Positions 6,067 to 8,501 of a DNA stretch of 8,501 nt are shown here, in pieces. The position numbers were made by a program, and so were the translations under genes. Numbering within the stretch: position 1 is the first letter of the stretch; the number at the start of each line of letters is the position of its first letter. Origin of the DNA: RH2-MAG17b sp035945515. GTDB taxonomy: Bacteria > Acidobacteriota > Terriglobia > UBA7540. The notes under the pieces were generated by a model that did not search any database, was not told where the DNA came from, and saw nothing but the letters and a program-made list of their open reading frames with translations. The stretch is taken from contig DASZAE010000290.1 of NCBI GenBank assembly GCA_035945515.1, positions 1-8,501 on the forward strand, in the 5' to 3' direction.

Positions 6067-6159
6067 GATTTACTCCGCCAGGACCTGCCAGCGACATGGC
6101 GGCTCTACATCCCTTTTCCGGCAACCTGATAGAATCTTTCCGTTGCGCCATCGGCAATT

Positions 6160-7023
6160 ATGAAAGGGCTGATTATCAATGCGGATGATTTCGGACGCTC
6201 GCCTCAGGTGAACGCAGCGGTGCTGCGCGCGCACCAGCAAGGCGTGCTTACCAGCGCCAGCCTGATGGTAGCCGAGCCATCCGCAGCAGAGGCCGCTGCT
6301 GCCGCGCGCGACTGCCCTGCGCTAGACGTCGGGTTGCACGTGGTCGCGTGCAACGGCCGCAGTCTTCTGCCGGCCCGCCAGATTCCCGGCATCGTTGACG
6401 GCTCGGGCCGATTCCCGCGCAGCGAAGTCTGGGCAGGCCTGCGCTACGCCCTGCGGCCCCATCTTTACTCCCAACTGAAGGACGAATTTCGCGCCCAAAT
6501 CGAACGTCATCTTGAGCTAGTGGGATACCTCAACCACATCAATGGCCATCATAACCTTCATCTGCACCCCACTCTAGTTGACATCCTGACGAAACTTGCC
6601 GCTGAATACCGCGTACCTTGCCTGCGTCTGGTGCGCGAGCCCGTGCTCACCACGCTCTCTCTCAGCCGCGATCACTGGACCCGCAAGTTGCGCGATCACC
6701 TGATCTTCGTCTGCCTGGCGGCGAATGCCCGGCGCAAAATGCGCAGGCTCAGCCTTAAGTCCAACAACTGCCTGTTTGGATTCCACCAAACGGGCCGCCT
6801 CAGTGAAGCCTATGTCCTCGGCGTGCTCGCTCGCTTGCCCGAAAACAGCGTCACGGAGTTTTATTTTCATCCCGCGGTTGAAGTAAATGGCGAGTCTCCG
6901 ATGTGGCCCTCGCAGGCGGCGGAGACTAGTATTCTCACCAGCCCCACCGTGCGCGCCATGATTGAGCAGCAGGGCATCCGACTCATGACGTTCCGCGAGC
7001 TTGCTGGCCGATTGCCTATATAA
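6160..7023 (+). CDS. hpnK: HpnK-like deacetylase (YdjC/ChbG family)
   Basis: A 287-residue carbohydrate deacetylase of the ChbG/HpnK (YdjC) superfamily. The metal site is visible as NADDFG with Asp9-Asp10, GLH with His60, and the His-rich INGHHNLHLHP (127-137). EFYFHP with His237 is the other conserved block. The stretch with SLMV, VGLHVV, LLPARQIPGIVD and a GRF motif fits the HpnK subgroup rather than ChbG. In Burkholderia HpnK removes the acetyl group from N-acetylglucosaminyl bacteriohopanetetrol, leaving a free amine. The HpnL-like gene directly downstream and HpnI-like gene beyond it support that role. The ATG has no strong ribosome site. A TAGAAT hexamer at 6130-6135 could be a -10 box 24 bases upstream, but its -35 is poor. 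Deacetylation of another glycolipid cannot be excluded. Confidence 0.85.
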   Translation: MKGLIINADDFGRSPQVNAAVLRAHQQGVLTSASLMVAEPSAAEAAAAARDCPALDVGLHVVACNGRSLLPARQIPGIVDGSGRFPRSEVWAGLRYALRPHLYSQLKDEFRAQIERHLELVGYLNHINGHHNLHLHPTLVDILTKLAAEYRVPCLRLVREPVLTTLSLSRDHWTRKLRDHLIFVCLAANARRKMRRLSLKSNNCLFGFHQTGRLSEAYVLGVLARLPENSVTEFYFHPAVEVNGESPMWPSQAAETSILTSPTVRAMIEQQGIRLMTFRELAGRLPI

Positions 7024-7081
7024 TAAAGAAACGGGGTGGGTAGGCTGTACTTACCTTCATTCCGGGGAGCGCGTTTCTTTT

Positions 7082-8110
7082 GTGCCAGACCTGAACGATC
7101 AGGACGCCAAGGGCTTCGAGAACGGAACTTCGGGTCCCGCCCTGGCAAAGAAGCGCCGGTGGGTGCGCGAGGCTCTTGCCTATGCGCTCGCGGCAGCCAT
7201 CATTGTGTATCTGGCTCGGGGCACGCCGCTCAGCCAGTTTGCCCGCATTCTGCGCCATGCCAATCCCTGGTTGTTTCTAATCGCGTGCGCTGGGTCTTTT
7301 GCCGTCTGGTTCTTCGGCGAAACTTATCTCTACGCGAAACTCTTCAGCTATTTTCACGTCCCAACCTCTTTCCGCGAGATGCTGCCCGCCAACGCCGCCC
7401 AATATTTCCTGCAGGCGATCAACCAGGTGGCGGGAGGGGCGGCGCTGGTCCTGTTCATGCGGGGGCGCAAGGGCGTGCCGGTATTTGCCGGCGGAGCCTC
7501 GCTCGTGTTTCTGGGGTTGGTGGACGTCTGGCTGATGTCCGGGGCGGGGCTGGTTGCGGCCCTGCTGGTCCCAGACTCGTGGCTCGGACCCCGTTGGTAT
7601 TATCCCGCCATCCTGACCGCAGGCATTGGCTTGGTGGCATTGTTCTGGCTGCACGGGCGGCCGGCCTCGAAAATCCTGCGCTGGATTTACGACCGGCCTT
7701 CGCTGCTCAGCTTCCGCCAGGCGCGTCCGTCTCATTACCTGCTTTTGATGCTTATCCGCGCCCCGATCTTTGCCGCGCAGGCCTTCGCGCTCTACTTCCA
7801 GTTGCGGAGCTTTGGCGTGCACGTGCCGCTTATCCAAGTGCTCGCCTTCGAGCCGGCTGAACTCTTTTTGAGCGCGCTGCCTATTACGCCCGCGGGCCTC
7901 GGCGTGCTGCAAGCGGTGCTCGTTCTGGGGTTCCATGCCTACGGGTCGCGGGCCGCCATTCTGACCGCCGGAATTGCCATCAGCATGATAGGCATCCTCC
8001 TGCGCTTGCCGCTAGGAATAGGCGCCGCGGGCGCGTTCGTCCGCGAACTCCGCCGCGCTCCGAATGCGCCGGCTGTAATTGATCCCGCGGCTGTTGCCGT
8101 CGCTGAATAG
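7082..8110 (+). CDS. hpnL: HpnL-like polytopic membrane protein (lysylphosphatidylglycerol synthase TM/UPF0104 family)
   Basis: A 342-residue integral membrane protein with about eight hydrophobic segments (roughly 31-45, 62-78, 104-125, 139-163, 173-190, 219-240, 251-283, 290-318). The motif EPAELFLSALPITPAGLGVLQAVL (257-280; split EPAELFLSALP, ITPAGLGVLQAVL) is the conserved block of the MprF-type flippase-like or UPF0104 family, to which HpnL belongs. Its biochemical role is not settled; lipid movement or presentation of modified hopanoids is an inference. The GTG at 7082 is chosen because GGGGAG lies 12 bases upstream and the frame has no early ATG. An upstream in-frame TTG at 7001 would overlap the deacetylase end and add an unlikely 27-residue leader. 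It starts 58 bp after the deacetylase stop and ends 22 bp before the convergent glycosyltransferase stop. Confidence 0.8.
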   Translation: MPDLNDQDAKGFENGTSGPALAKKRRWVREALAYALAAAIIVYLARGTPLSQFARILRHANPWLFLIACAGSFAVWFFGETYLYAKLFSYFHVPTSFREMLPANAAQYFLQAINQVAGGAALVLFMRGRKGVPVFAGGASLVFLGLVDVWLMSGAGLVAALLVPDSWLGPRWYYPAILTAGIGLVALFWLHGRPASKILRWIYDRPSLLSFRQARPSHYLLLMLIRAPIFAAQAFALYFQLRSFGVHVPLIQVLAFEPAELFLSALPITPAGLGVLQAVLVLGFHAYGSRAAILTAGIAISMIGILLRLPLGIGAAGAFVRELRRAPNAPAVIDPAAVAVAE

Positions 8111-8132
8111 CTTTGTGCCAACGGCCTTTGTT

Positions 8133-8501
8133 TTACTGCGTTACCTCTTCCATCTCCCCGGTAGGTAGCAGACGCAACTTGCGTCCACGCCACTCAACCG
8201 TGTTGCCAGCGATGCTCCGAATCCAGATCACCTGCATGAGGCAGTCTTTCAGCGGCGTTAGCATGAGGTCCGTGAACCGAACCGGCAGCCGCAGCGCCTG
8301 CCGCAGCGTTAGGGCGGTCATGCCGAGCCGGGCCGCTACGGTCACGAGGGCCACCGCCAACCAGGGCCATGCGAAGCCCGAGGCTAGAAACAGGGCGAGC
8401 GCCCAGAAGGGTCCATTGATGAGCATTCGAGCCTGGCTAATAGGGCGAATCTTGCGATCCACCATCGCCCAGCGCATCTGATGATCCCAGAAATCGCGGA
8501 A
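8133..8501 (-). CDS. hpnI: C-terminal part of HpnI-like glycosyltransferase (partial, runs off the window)
   Basis: Only the last 122 codons are present; the frame is open to the window edge, so the ATG at 8477 is internal. The first visible residues, FRDFWDHQMRW, contain the HxxRW version of the [QR]xxRW motif that ends the catalytic domain of ceramide-glucosyltransferase-like GT2/GT21 enzymes. Two membrane segments follow (partial numbering about 27-43 and 45-66), then a third amphipathic or membrane region (84-98), and the terminal NTVEWRGRKLRLLPTGEM that is characteristic of HpnI. In Burkholderia HpnI attaches N-acetylglucosamine to bacteriohopanetetrol, making the substrate of HpnK. Here it is convergent with hpnK-hpnL rather than in one operon. 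A glycolipid transferase with another acceptor is the main alternative. Confidence 0.78.
   Translation of the reverse strand, partial: FRDFWDHQMRWAMVDRKIRPISQARMLINGPFWALALFLASGFAWPWLAVALVTVAARLGMTALTLRQALRLPVRFTDLMLTPLKDCLMQVIWIRSIAGNTVEWRGRKLRLLPTGEMEEVTQ

Noticed and set aside
7036..7860. Open frame of 274 codons on the + strand overlapping hpnL
   Set aside because: It is a shifted frame of the HpnL-like gene; its Arg/Pro/Ala-rich translation lacks membrane segments or motifs, while the other frame has both.
7277..7936. Open frame of 219 codons on the - strand within hpnL
   Set aside because: Antisense shadow; a Gln/Arg/His-rich translation with no recognisable fold.
8111..8132. T-rich gap between hpnL and hpnI as a bidirectional terminator
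   Set aside because: The only hairpin, GCC-AAC-GGC, has a 3-bp stem, too weak to support the call.

Overview
The window holds seven chromosomal genes with short intergenic gaps and no mobile genes, CRISPR arrays or RNA genes. Gene content, GC-rich third positions and the hopanoid-type cluster suggest a free-living Gram-negative-like bacterium. An Acidobacteriota member is my best guess, but this comes from gene flavour and order, not from any search.

Layout. (1) 1-920: an IclR-family regulator on the + strand. A perfect Shine-Dalgarno on the - strand (8-13) at the very edge implies a divergently transcribed gene starting just outside the window. (2) 1061-3638: recA on the - strand, followed by a secreted or anchored single-domain penicillin-binding transpeptidase with a long His/Arg/Ser/Thr-rich linker. 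The latter converges on the regulator gene. (3) 3726-5975: a two-gene acyl-CoA module on the - strand, thiolase then 3-hydroxyacyl-CoA dehydrogenase. The thiolase has a strong sigma70-type promoter (TTGACT-N18-TATAAT). Between the two genes lies a REP-like inverted pair of about 120 bp, bounded by an 8-bp direct repeat that contains the first start codon of the dehydrogenase. (4) 6160-8501: HpnK-like deacetylase and HpnL-like membrane protein on the + strand, converging on the C-terminal part of an HpnI-like glycosyltransferase on the - strand that runs off the window.

How the genes work together. Thiolase and dehydrogenase catalyse consecutive steps between acetyl-CoA and 3-hydroxybutyryl-CoA, or the last two steps of beta-oxidation. 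HpnI and HpnK are known from Burkholderia work to add N-acetylglucosamine to bacteriohopanetetrol and then deacetylate it, with HpnL a likely membrane partner. The cluster therefore points to composite (glucosaminyl) hopanoids. recA and the transpeptidase are adjacent and may be cotranscribed.

No clearly new system is visible. The best leads are the REP-like pair that appears to supply the translation start of the dehydrogenase, a palindrome over the putative recA promoter, the odd recA-linked transpeptidase, and palindromes upstream of the thiolase promoter.
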